Assembly: GCA_022432975.1 (NCBI GenBank) | Contig: CM039504.1 | Span: 717,459 to 781,458 of the forward strand | DNA: 64,000 bases | Origin: Begonia masoniana | Lineage: Eukaryota > Streptophyta > Magnoliopsida > Cucurbitales > Begoniaceae | Direction: 5' to 3' | Shown here: in pieces, positions 54,541-64,000 of the stretch | Position numbering within the stretch: the first letter of the stretch is position 1 | How the letters are laid out: each line of letters starts with the position of its first letter | Program-made: the position numbers and the translations under genes | The notes under the pieces: generated by a model | Databases searched by the model: none | The model's input: only the letters and a program-made list of their open reading frames with translations | What the model was told of the DNA's origin: nothing

Positions 54541-56533
54541 TTACATTTTTCTGCTGTAATGGACCCGTCCAGAATATCTATAATGCTGATTGCGTGTTCC
54601 GCTGCCCCTCAAGCCAGTTCCCTCCCAGGTGTGGCCACGACCAAAAGCTTTATTTCCTCCAGTATGCATCCAATTTGTTGTTTGGGCTCCCAATCGATTA
54701 AGTTCTTCTCTATCGTTATACTGTAAGACCAACCACTTGATATCCTGCTTCTCTTCAAGTTCAGCTGCTTCTTTCTGCTTCGTGCTTTGTACAAGTGAGC
54801 ATTCCCGAGGGATGTACATTTGCTCTGTCTGCTGCTTGTTCCCACGCTTTACGAGAACTTTCACCTGAACGTCTTTGCTTCCTGCTGCCTCCTCAGCCAA
54901 TGCCTCATCGCCATTTTACCCTCCAACCCCCCTCCCATGATCCTTGGAGGCTCCCTCAAATACATTTAAGGGTATCATCATATTCAAAGTAGGTCGTCTC
55001 TTTAGTTCTTGCTGCCGCTCTTCCATACTCTCCTGCACTTGGTATAATGAAGTGGTGTTAATTAGTACAAGAAAGTATTAATGATCACGCATATGCTGAA
55101 AAAGGTTTTGAATATATACAAGGTCATCCATTCTGAATAAATTGTTCTTAAAATGATATATTCCAGTAAGGTGCCAAAACTTGCCTGCATAACAGTTCTC
55201 AGCTCCTGCTCAAAATTGGCTTCTTCCTGAGGGTCTACCTTAGAAACTTTCTGTCTAACATGGACTTCATCATCCTCATCAAGCGAGGGTTCACCCTCAT
55301 CATCATCCTCGTCTTCCTCACTATCACCTCCATTCTCGCGAGTCTCCTCCTCCAGTCCTTCATCCCCATGTCCCTCGGGATCAATTGTACCATTTTCTGA
55401 ATCGCTGTCAGTATCCCCAATGTCATCATGCATTCCATTTTGCTTAGTTCCATTCAAAGAGCCCTGTCCATTTGCTGAGTTTGTACTAGATTCGGTTATA
55501 CTTGAAGGTTTTTCAGTATCAGAGTCCTTCTGACTAGAAACTCGAGCCTCTATCAAAGTAGTGACCACAAATTTCAAGAAGAGTGATAATCATCCTTATG
55601 CGAAAGCAGTCCTCTGGAGGGACCAATGTATCTTGCTAATGGCACAAAATATAAAAAACACCAGGCTTATAAGAAAACAAGTGCATCCGTAGTAACATAC
55701 AAACAAGTATTCCAGGACATCTAAAGCCTACAAAAGAGCCATTTGCTAAGATGTATAGACAGATGCATTGCAAATATGTTGACATCAAAAGTATAGATTC
55801 CCAAAAAAAAAAGGACCGAACTCCTCACCTCTGGAGTGCCGTAGCCATAGGCAAGAATAAAAGAAAGGGTCTCGAATATAAGCAACGAATCTGCATGTTC
55901 ATAATTATATAACTCTCCTAAAAATCACATATTAGCCATTCGTTTCTGCTGCATCCCATAATCATTTGTTTCCAGCCCAAGCCTAATTTCTTCCAAGACC
56001 TGAAAGAAATGCAAAAGAGAGATTCATTTAATATTCAAAAACAAGCACAAATAGGAGTGTCACACATGCATATTGCATGTACCATAGAAGACAAGGTTCT
56101 ACAATATACACAAAAATTTATTTTAACAAAATAATTCCCTCCCTTTTTTCCAAACATAATTAGTAGAAAGAAGAAATCCATGCAAGAAACACTCTCAGTA
56201 TTTAAAGAGGAGACAGGGGTAAACGCGAAAAATAAAAAAATAAAAATGTATATGAATTTACATGGTCTGTGCATAAGTAGTATTGTATATAAAATTTAAA
56301 AAAATATTGAGACGGGAAATATTAAGAATACACAACCTCACAACCAAACGACGAGGATAATAGCAATTCAAGCAAGAAAATCTAATGCATCAATTCAATT
56401 TCAACCAACTTGTTTGTCAAAATGTACAAACCTCATCAACAACCGCCACAGAAAATTCATCATGATATCGACTCAAACCAGCAATTAGAGAAGCAATCAA
56501 GTGATAAACAACATGCATCTCATACTCAAATTA
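54541..56533 (-). pseudogene. UPF2: UPF2 pseudogene, 3' part
   Basis: UPF2 is the scaffold of the nonsense-mediated mRNA decay complex, with MIF4G domains and a UPF1-binding tail. Recognised pieces in minus order: [24 protein letters not shown] (about 56505-56432), VLEEIRLGLETNDYGMQQKRMANM then a TGA in place of Arg, FLGELYNYEHADS (about 56000-55845), PPEDCFRIRMIITLLEICGHYF, an acidic linker (55280-55540), VHVRQKVSKVDPQEEANFEQELRTVMQ, and the C-terminal KDVQVKVLVKRGNKQQTEQMY (54541-54900). Lesions are the TGA after ANM (near 55930), a deletion after GHYFDRGSS that removes the end of the third MIF4G domain, and a TAA after GRGVGG near 54915. The copy is not functional. Confidence 0.92.
56501..56533. 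repeat. 33-bp direct repeat at left edge of the B55 segment
   Basis: GTGATAAACAACATGCATCT..CAAATTA here recurs at 59329-59361 with one mismatch. In addition ATTAGGCTGT adjoins both copies, on the inner side of each. Confidence 0.9.
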
Positions 56534-59328
56534 GGCTGTTGATCAAAAATAAAAATAAAACACGCAGTAAGTAAAAGAAAACCAAAACTTGATAATATCA
56601 CACAAAGTTTCAACACAACCTGGGCTAAAATATCAAAGTTTCTCTCACCAGTTAGATCTTCCATGTTTGCAGGCTTAACATCAACAATGTTGAAACTTTG
56701 ATTGCAGACTTCAAGGTTCCAAAGATTTATTCGCAGATCATCAGCAGATATGAAAGTTTCCCCATCACTGTAAAAGTTGGACAATGATCACAAATGACGA
56801 GAACATATAGTAATAACATTTTTCTCTACTTCCAATATATCCTCACTGATAATAATATTTATCAATTTCAACAAAAGGTTCCAGTCTATAGGTCAAAAAA
56901 TTACAAATCAACACCCTCACAAAAACAATTTAGTCCATCCTCATCATTAGAGGAAATCACTCTTCAAACACAATATTGGACAGAAGGGTAGACATATCAT
57001 ACAGATAGAAGGAGAGAAAACCACTCAACACAAATGTATTTCGCCAAAAAGCACGAAGAAATGAATGGTCCATGTTGATCGAAAGTCAACATAACTTCAC
57101 TCAATCTTTATGATTCTTGAGCATGATATTTAATAAATATTATTGTTAAATATGTTCATGAATGAGTCTTAGTTGCAAAAGTAAGGCACAAATAAGAGAA
57201 AACGGTTAATTCAATGACAATGTTTTTTTTTTACCAGAAGTAAAAAAATTTCACAATAGATATTAGGCGCAGGCTCACCTGTTATTTGAAATTGAGTTAA
57301 TATGATAATCATGAGCATGAGCATAAACTCTTCGACATCTAGCCACCAAGTTGACCTCATGACTGGATATCTGCATATGGCTTCGACAATTAGTCTAGCT
57401 TATAACTACCAACTAAATTAAAACAAAAAATAACTAAAAAAAATAATGAAGATATTTTCATGTAATCACGATATCAATGGAGAAGAAATGAGAAGAATTT
57501 AAATTGATATCTCAACACGAGAGAGAAAACAAGAAATAGAAGCTATTTTATCCAAAACATTAAAGGAAATTGTGAAACAAGTTTTACAGTCAATAGCACA
57601 ACTAAGATTTGTGATATAACAAAAATGTATGAAATACTCCATCAACAATGAAGACAAACATGAATTTTTTTTTTTAAAAAAAAAAAGAAAAAACATGTGC
57701 AGCCAAGACATATCATCTATTCTATTTGGTTTAAAAACAGCTACCACTGGGAAATGGAGTGATTGAATGCCTGTTGGAGGAAATGAAAAATTGCTCAGAT
57801 TGTTGGACGATCGATCTGGAGATCCTCCATTCGGAAGATACGGCCCCGTACTACTTGAACTTCCAGTGTTGCCATTTATCATAGTTTTAGAAGGATCCAC
57901 GTTCAGGCTGCAAATCTTTTTTACCTTCTTTTCTTGTACCTGTTCAAATTTCGGGCCAAGGAAAAACAAGAAATTAGAAGTATTACCTCACTACTATTAT
58001 CTTAAAATCATAGAAAGTAACACGACAAATAGATGAATACTTCTCTATGAAAGATAACTCATTTTTTGTGAGGAACAGAAACTTATCATACACCAATCGA
58101 AATGTAATAAGTAGCTTTCGCATGTAACAATTAGTTTGCTTAATATCTCTTTTGACTCCAGCCTAATGACGTCTATTCAAATGATCAGATCTCAATTGGG
58201 TCAGAAGTGACCACTTGATCACAAAATAAAAATAGATAATCAATGCAGAAAATAAGCTTAAATTAACTTTACTATTAAATGTGTTATCGATGCATTGTCA
58301 TCATTAATGATTTTAAGCATCAAACGGTTAACTAGTTTGAATTCTTTGTCACTGATGTTGCTTGCCAATGCAATTATTAGTCCAAAATCTGCACAAATGA
58401 GTAGGAATTAAATCTAACAGACTGCATTTCATCAAAGAGTTATGAAGCTATCACTAACGGATTGCAGATATGCAATCAATAGGTTATTAAAGCAATGACA
58501 TGAAGTGAGCTTCATACCTTCCAAAACTTGATAGTTTTATCATTAGTAGATAAAAGAAATTGAGCACCATTGGCAGTTTGGCACCATCTGATTTTATTAA
58601 TTTTCTCTTCAATTTCCAAGCTTTTCAGATAATCAAACTGTGAAATAAAAGCAACCAAGTGTAAATATGGATAAGTAAAGAAATTAAGTAAGAGAAGTTG
58701 CCAAATAATACCTCGGGTTCATGGCTTTGGAACTCGGTTTTGTACCGAAACTCGGGATGCCTACTTATTGAATAATCCATCTTCTCCAAATCCCTCCTGG
58801 ATCCACCATGCTACAAGAAGGAACAAGGCATTGACGCAAACAAGAAAAAATCCTCAAAGAAATTAAAACTTGCATTACAATATAAAAAAGAACAAACCTC
58901 TTTTGTATATGTTCTCTCAAAAAGAACAACCCGGCCTCCACGATCACCAGTAGCAAGATGGTCACCACTTTTATCAAACTCAATCGCCGAAATAATATCA
59001 ACTGCAGAGACAATACAAACCAAAGATAGTGATGAATTACAAATTTTTTAATACAAAACGAAAATTTGTTTTATCTACCGTTGCGATGCCATATTGGAAT
59101 CCAATGTTAGTTCTATTAAAAGTAGCTAATTTCTATCACCCTCAAGAGCATTGATTGCTACTGAAGCAATGCTTTGTATGTATGTCTACTAATTGAAAAT
59201 TTGTAGTAGTGAAATATTCAGTTTTAACTTGTAAATGTAGGGCTATGGCGGATGAGAGGCCCAACTCAACATCTACTGATATACTGCAAAAGACATCATA
59301 CTAAACAATCGAGTATCAGAATTAGGCT
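56534..59328 (-). pseudogene. PP2A regulatory subunit B55 gene fragment (exons 2-7) lodged in UPF2
   Basis: Six exons of a WD40 B55 subunit in order with intact splice sites: 59001-58898 (VDIISAIEFDKSGDHLATGD), 58810-58713 (HGGSRRDLEKMDYSISRHPE), 58637-58518 ([20 protein letters not shown]), 57939-57745 (VQEKKVKKICSLNVDPSK), 57370-57279 (ISSHEVNLVARCRRVYAHAH), 56767-56649 ([27 protein letters not shown]). No stops were seen in these exons. The first coding exon and everything after the EDLT block (about half the propeller) are missing, so it cannot make a B55 subunit. In family terms B55 directs PP2A to substrates. The segment is flanked by 33-bp direct repeats lying in UPF2 sequence. Confidence 0.9.
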
Positions 59329-59361
59329 GTGATAAACAACATGCATCTCAAACTCAAATTA
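59329..59361. repeat. 33-bp direct repeat at right edge of the B55 segment
   Basis: Second copy of the repeat at 56501-56533. UPF2 exon sequence (SARVSKIRPPLHQ, ending about 59366) follows directly on the right. Confidence 0.9.
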
Positions 59362-62300
59362 AACCTGATGCAATGGAGGGCGAATTTTTGAGACACGGGC
59401 AGATCTCTCAGGTGGCTTGCATAAATAGTAAGCGTTTTCTACAAGGGGACTATGCTGAGGATCCAAATTTTTAACATTTTTCAACCGCTTCAAGATCTTC
59501 AACATGTTAGCCATTCGCACAGTAGTTTCAGGTGATCAATAAAGAAAACGACCACAGGTCTCGAGAAGATTACAAGCTACATCAATGTTGTGATGGGTGA
59601 AATCATCTAAACATGCCTGATAAGAAGAAAACAAATTCATCTATAGGGTACAACAAACAGAAACCTTACAAAGGATTATCAATCCAAGTTGAAGCTCATC
59701 AATGGCATAAAACTACTATTCATCAAATAAACAATATTTATCAACAACTAAGCCAAAAAATAGATGTCCAACGATTAGTCAGGTCTTCTGCATACCTTCA
59801 AACAACTAAAAACGAGGCCAACTGGTGCCACTTTAAACTTGCACGGTTCTCCAATGAACCTTATATTTCTAATTTTTGTTTCGATGTTCATTTGATCCTG
59901 CTAATCAATAAAAAAAAAAAAAGAACAGAGAAATTTTTGATAAAAGAAAATTTAAAGCAATGAGAAGGCTGGTTAAAAAAGTAATCTTGTATCCAATCCT
60001 GAAGAACAGAGAACCTGACCTTTTTATTAATTAAGAAGTTCAATTCCTCTTCCAGCATCTGTAAGAGCATGGAGGAGACATCCTTCATACAAGTTGACAA
60101 TGTGCTAACCATGCGTGAGTAGTATGGTAGCAGTTCTAAGGATGTCCTAGGAACATTAAACAATGCCCTAACAAGCTTTTTACGGCTACACTTTGAATTC
60201 ATGTACCAGAATTCAACCTATCATAAGAAACATAAGATTTTCATGAAATTAGTCCATTCCCCTGCCCAAAAAAAGCCCACGAAAGGGAAAATAAAAAATA
60301 TATAAATATAATCACCGTCAATTGATCAATAAGGTCGCGGCTAACACAGCCAGGGAGTCTCTGTAGCAAAACATCAAAACTAGTTCCTTCAATATTTTTG
60401 AGTTTCTCTTTTTCATTTTCTCCTTTTCTATCTGCATCTTTTTCTCCACCTTTTTCTTTGTCCAGATCTTTGATTTTGTCTTTATATTTTTCTTCCTTAT
60501 CCTTTCCTCCCAAACATTTTTCCTCCTGCAAAGCGCCAGAATCTACAGAAACCTCAGCCGCGTCTGGGGAGGCTGGTCATAGAATTCCCTAGTATCCTCA
60601 TCTTCCCATATAGTTTCAAGAACTGTAGAATCCTTCCCAGTATGAACTGATGAAACATCTTGCCCAGAAGTAACCCTAGTTGTATGGCCATCCTCTGGCA
60701 TCACTGGGGATTGCATATCAAGTGTTTCTGCTAGACTGCAAAAATAAAAGAACACCAAAGGAGGTGATTTACATTCTGCTGCAACTAAGCCAACACAACT
60801 GAATGGTAGAGTGAATAGCTAAGCTTTAGGATTAGTATTAGGAGGTGATTTACATTTTGCTGCAACTAAGCCAACACATAACTGAATGGCAGAGTGAATA
60901 GCTTTAAGATTAAGGTTGGCCAAGTGAATCCACGATACGTTTCTAACTATGAAATTATCAGGTCCCACATGAAATGAAAAAAGAATTCTTAGTCCGAAGT
61001 TTACAACGTGAATATTATCACATGATAGATGAAATATTTAGGGTGGGGGTAAACACTTTGCCTACGCAAACTACGTTGCTTAGATGGTGTCAGGTAATAC
61101 ACACAGCAAAGCTTCTAATGCCTAAGCATACACACAGCAATGCTTCTAATGCATTCTCCAAAAATTCAGGTGGATGTCAAGGAAATATGCTCCATGATAG
61201 ATAAAATTGATTAGGGAATAATAAATGTGGACAACACTCAATAGTAAACATCTAACCCGTAACAATGATCCAATAAAATGCACATGATTCAACAATAATG
61301 GAATAATTCAATCTAAATAAAGTGTCTTCCTTGAGTCATGAAAGAAGACTATGATTTGGATATTTTATGAATTCACAAGAACTTACAATCTAATGCAAGA
61401 TAAAAATTTCAAATCTCTTAAATAATCTTAAAGCAACAAAATGCAGTAGCTTGCGATCAACAAAATATAATACAATTTACGATGAGACATTGTGGCACAA
61501 CTGGTCATAAGACTTCCGCAGTTTCTCATATGAAGATATATTTTTCTCACTAAGTTCTCCTTTAGCATTCAAAATTTTTGCATTCTCATGATCCATTTGC
61601 CGAAACGACTAGCAAATCATAACATAAATAAGTTAATACCATCAGAAAAATACAAATCTAGAGTTAAAAAAAAAAGAAAAATATAAATTAACCAGCAGAT
61701 TCTGAATACAAAACCCTGACTGTTGAATGTCAATAACAATGAAGAAGACTAAGGCAGAAAAACGCTTACTGTATGCTCACAGTTCAGTCACTTCATCATA
61801 ATACATATGGAATGTCTTTCTTAAGAATTTATTTTGCTCAGCTGTTATATTGAGGACCTTAAAGAGCTGAAAGAGCACCAAGGGAACTAATGAATCAAAA
61901 GGAATAGACCAAATAGGAGACACGAAAAATGATAAAAAATCTAATGAACAAAACATGCATAAAAATAAACATAGGTAAACAAGGTTATATTGATGGTGCC
62001 AACCAAAAATGAGATCCACCAAGAGAATTATATCCATTCAAACATAGGCTGTAAAAGATGTATGCAAAACCAAGAAACTAATTCATTCTTTCTGCATGTG
62101 TGAATCATTAGTTTATTTTTTTCAGGAAATTTCAGAGAAATAAAAAATGTTTAAATTGATGAATTAAGGCCAATCTCGGTTCTTCAATCAAAACCAAAAG
62201 ATCTGTACCTCTTCATGAACTTCTTGTCCAATCAGTGGAATCCCCAAAAAGACTCTTCCTTGTCGTGAAAAACTAGCAAGAAGGGTCAACACTAGTAAGC

Positions 62301-63198
62301 TCCTTGATGATATTGCCAAAAATTCCACTCTCTTCTACAACTCCAACCAAAAAAAGTTCCAATAGAAGTTTTAGAGAACTACGCTTCTTCAAGGGCCTTC
62401 GTGTTTCTGTCTACATCTAACTCATCCGTAGATTTTCCATTGGAAGAAAACTTTCAAGAGCCCTTGAATCAGGTTTGGTGAGAAATCTTTGTACTTTTGA
62501 TGAAGTAAAGAGCAGGTCTTCGAAAACAAAATATTATCAGATTACAGCGTAGGAGACCAATACAGGATGCCACAAATCATAAAGAAACCATAGTAACTAA
62601 AATTGACAAGTTAACAAAGCTTATACTTCCAATCACAAAAAATACTTTTTCTCAATTTTCTGGTAAAACATGATAATAAACAATTTAGTCAACCAAGATA
62701 ACGAAGTGGGTATTTCCCAATAACAATTTACTCAACTGATATTGAAAATAGGGAACGAAATTAAGATGAAAATATTCTAAGCCACTCTTGAAGAAACTCA
62801 AATTACAATGAAAACTTCCCAAGCTATTCACTAAGCCAAGCATATCATAAACAACACAAGTAACTTCGATGATGAACTACAACCAAATTATTTAAGCAGA
62901 TTCTCATAGGAAAAAAAATATTTAATGAAATAAAAGCAATCAATGGCACACTTATTCAATTCTAATCATAGAAATTTCTGCTTCTAATTCAGTACCTGAA
63001 CTGCGGCATTTATGTCTGAACTTCGAAGCTTGGCATCACATATAGCAGCAACAGCCTCGCTAGCAAATTTGCTCAGGTTGACACCTCTCAAATCATCCAT
63101 CTGGCCGACGCACAGTTCTTCATTTATCGGCTTTAGTTTTTTTATAACTGCAGTGTTGTGTTTAATACTAGAATCCAATGTCCTTAATAATCCAGAGT
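59362..63198 (-). pseudogene. UPF2: UPF2 pseudogene, 5' and middle part
   Basis: Minus-order pieces: LDSSIKHNTAVIKKLKPINEE and MDDLRGVNLSKFASEAVAAI (63198-62996); SLLHQKYKDFSPNLIQGLLKV (about 62515-62450) with frameshifts; FLGIPLIGQEVHEE (about 62215); QNKFLRKTFHMYYDEVTEL; ENAKILNAKGELSEKNISSY (about 61600-61490); LAETLDMQSPVMPEDGHTTR (60740-60690); a Lys/Glu-rich linker; LLQRLPGCVSRDLIDQLTV (about 60370-60317); KKLVRALFNVPRTSLELLPY (60190-60110); DDFTHHNIDVACNLLETCGR then a TGA in place of Arg (near 59537); RMANMLKILKRLKNVKNLDP and KPPERSARVSKIRPPLHQ. Frameshifts near 62440, 62395, 62310 and 60590, and the TGA, show it is dead. The first coding exon is not seen. Confidence 0.93.
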
Positions 63199-63545
63199 CT
63201 ACAAGAACAATTATAATATATTAGAATCATGCAGTGAGGATAAAAGAAATTTTTAATTGTAATGAAAATCTTATAATAGTAAGAAATGTGCTCTTACCAA
63301 ATCTAGAAATACAGTGGTTTAGTTTATAGGTATTAATCTTATAATCAGAATAGAAAAGACGGACAGTGAGGACCTTAAGGTTTTAGTTTTTTTAAAAAAA
63401 CACCTTAAGTTTTACTGTTCAACGAAAAAAACCTCCAGGTTTCGAAAATATGCGAAAAAAACCTTCTAGTCCGGACTGGGCATCGGCCTGTACGGAGAGG
63501 CCGGCCTCCTTTTTTTTTTTTTACTAAATAAAATGTTAATTTAAA
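63199..63545. other. Edge of the UPF2 pseudogene and a GC-rich palindrome remnant
   Basis: No gene. TCCGGACTGGGCATCGGCCT..GGAGAGGCCGGCCTCC at 63471-63508 resembles a broken unit of the MULE hairpin arrays, followed by a T run. Confidence 0.45.
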
Positions 63546-63810
63546 ATAAATATCAAACGATATTCAATTTACTTGAAATTTTTACCACATGTTTACCACA
63601 TTATGGGAAGATCACGTGAAAAGTTTCGTGATTTTCTAACACTTGTACGATTTATTATAATTTTAGTTAATTCTTTTATAAAACCGTTATAATAAAACGT
63701 ACAAGTGTTACAAAATTACGAAAATTCTCAGATTATCTTCCCATGATGTGGCGAACATGTGGTAAAAATTTCAAGTAAATTGAATATCGTTTGATATTTT
63801 TTTTAAATTT
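63546..63810. repeat. Long AT-rich palindrome, arms ~115 bp
   Basis: AAATATCAAACGATATTCAA..CTTGAAATTTTTACCACATG (left arm from about 63546) recurs as the reverse complement CATGTGGTAAAAATTTCAAG..TTGAATATCGTTTGATATTT (ending about 63805). The centre is near 63677. Confidence 0.88.
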
Positions 63811-63867
63811 ATAAATTAATTTTAAAAAAATAATAAACGATATTCAATTTACTTGAATTAATTTTAA

Positions 63868-64000
63868 ACAAATATCAAACGATATTCAATTTACTTGAAA
63901 TTTTTACTACATGTTCGTCACATTATGGGAAGATAATCTGAGAATTTTCGTAATTTTGTAACACTTGTACGTTTTATTATAACAGTTTTATAAAAGAATT
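63868..64000. repeat. Second copy of the palindrome arm, cut by the window end
   Basis: AAATATCAAACGATATTCAA restarts at about 63870 and continues collinear with the first left arm to base 64000. A short partial copy lies at 63837-63855 (CGATATTCAATTTACTTGAA). Confidence 0.85.

Noticed and set aside
54541..63198. Helitron carrying gene fragments
   Set aside because: Same-strand gene pieces fit that idea, but I found no convincing TC start or CTRR end with hairpin, and the 33-bp flanking repeats argue for another mechanism.

Overview
This is plant nuclear DNA, almost certainly from a dicot. The evidence is AT-rich sequence, genes with canonical GT..AG introns, plant-type CHX antiporters, nested LTR retrotransposons including a Cassandra element, and a Mutator-like transposon. 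One 100-base N run (27234-27333) is an assembly gap. I cannot name the species from the sequence alone.

1-23 kb is a tandem array of cation/H+ exchanger (CHX) genes, all on the minus strand. It holds a 5' fragment (727-1338), a nearly complete gene whose last codons are cut off by a retrotransposon (13859-16416, tail at 4474-4539), one intact three-exon gene (17283-19992), and a decayed copy (20523-22961). The ~9.3 kb between the second gene and its own tail is a stack of nested insertions. A copia element (4545-13864) sits in the CHX coding sequence. A ~1.3 kb solo LTR (7271-9826) and a 2.2 kb solo LTR (10584-12826) sit inside the copia element. A three-LTR Cassandra element carrying 5S rRNA-like sequence (7612-8883) sits inside the smaller solo LTR. 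Four target-site duplications (GGAAA, TTCTA, TCTGG, and a one-mismatch CAAGC/CAAGT) support this order. A further solo LTR (1871-4326, duplication GAGAT) lies just downstream.

23-27.2 kb is a second, decayed copia element of a related family, broken by large LTRs lying in opposite orientations and ending in the gap. 28.3-31.7 kb carries an uncharacterised multi-exon plant gene (minus) with a duplicated SLAWD-x-AFF motif. 32.5-37.6 kb is a MULE DNA transposon with ~1.1-1.3 kb terminal inverted repeats built of tandem GC-rich hairpins, a truncated MURA-type transposase, and a second convergent ORF.

38-52.9 kb is the gene-bearing part. It has a 1423-residue PWWP-domain protein with a repeat-rich tail, an eight-exon class IV aminotransferase, a two-exon RRM-like protein with a duplicated 5' flank, a young TRIM-type LTR element (49603-50795), and one or two small ORFs. 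53.7-63.2 kb is mostly dead sequence. It contains a segmental copy of the 3' half of the RRM-like gene and a large UPF2 pseudogene (nonsense-mediated decay factor). A 2.8 kb piece of a PP2A B55 gene sits inside the UPF2 pseudogene, flanked by 33-bp direct repeats. The window ends in long AT-rich palindromes.
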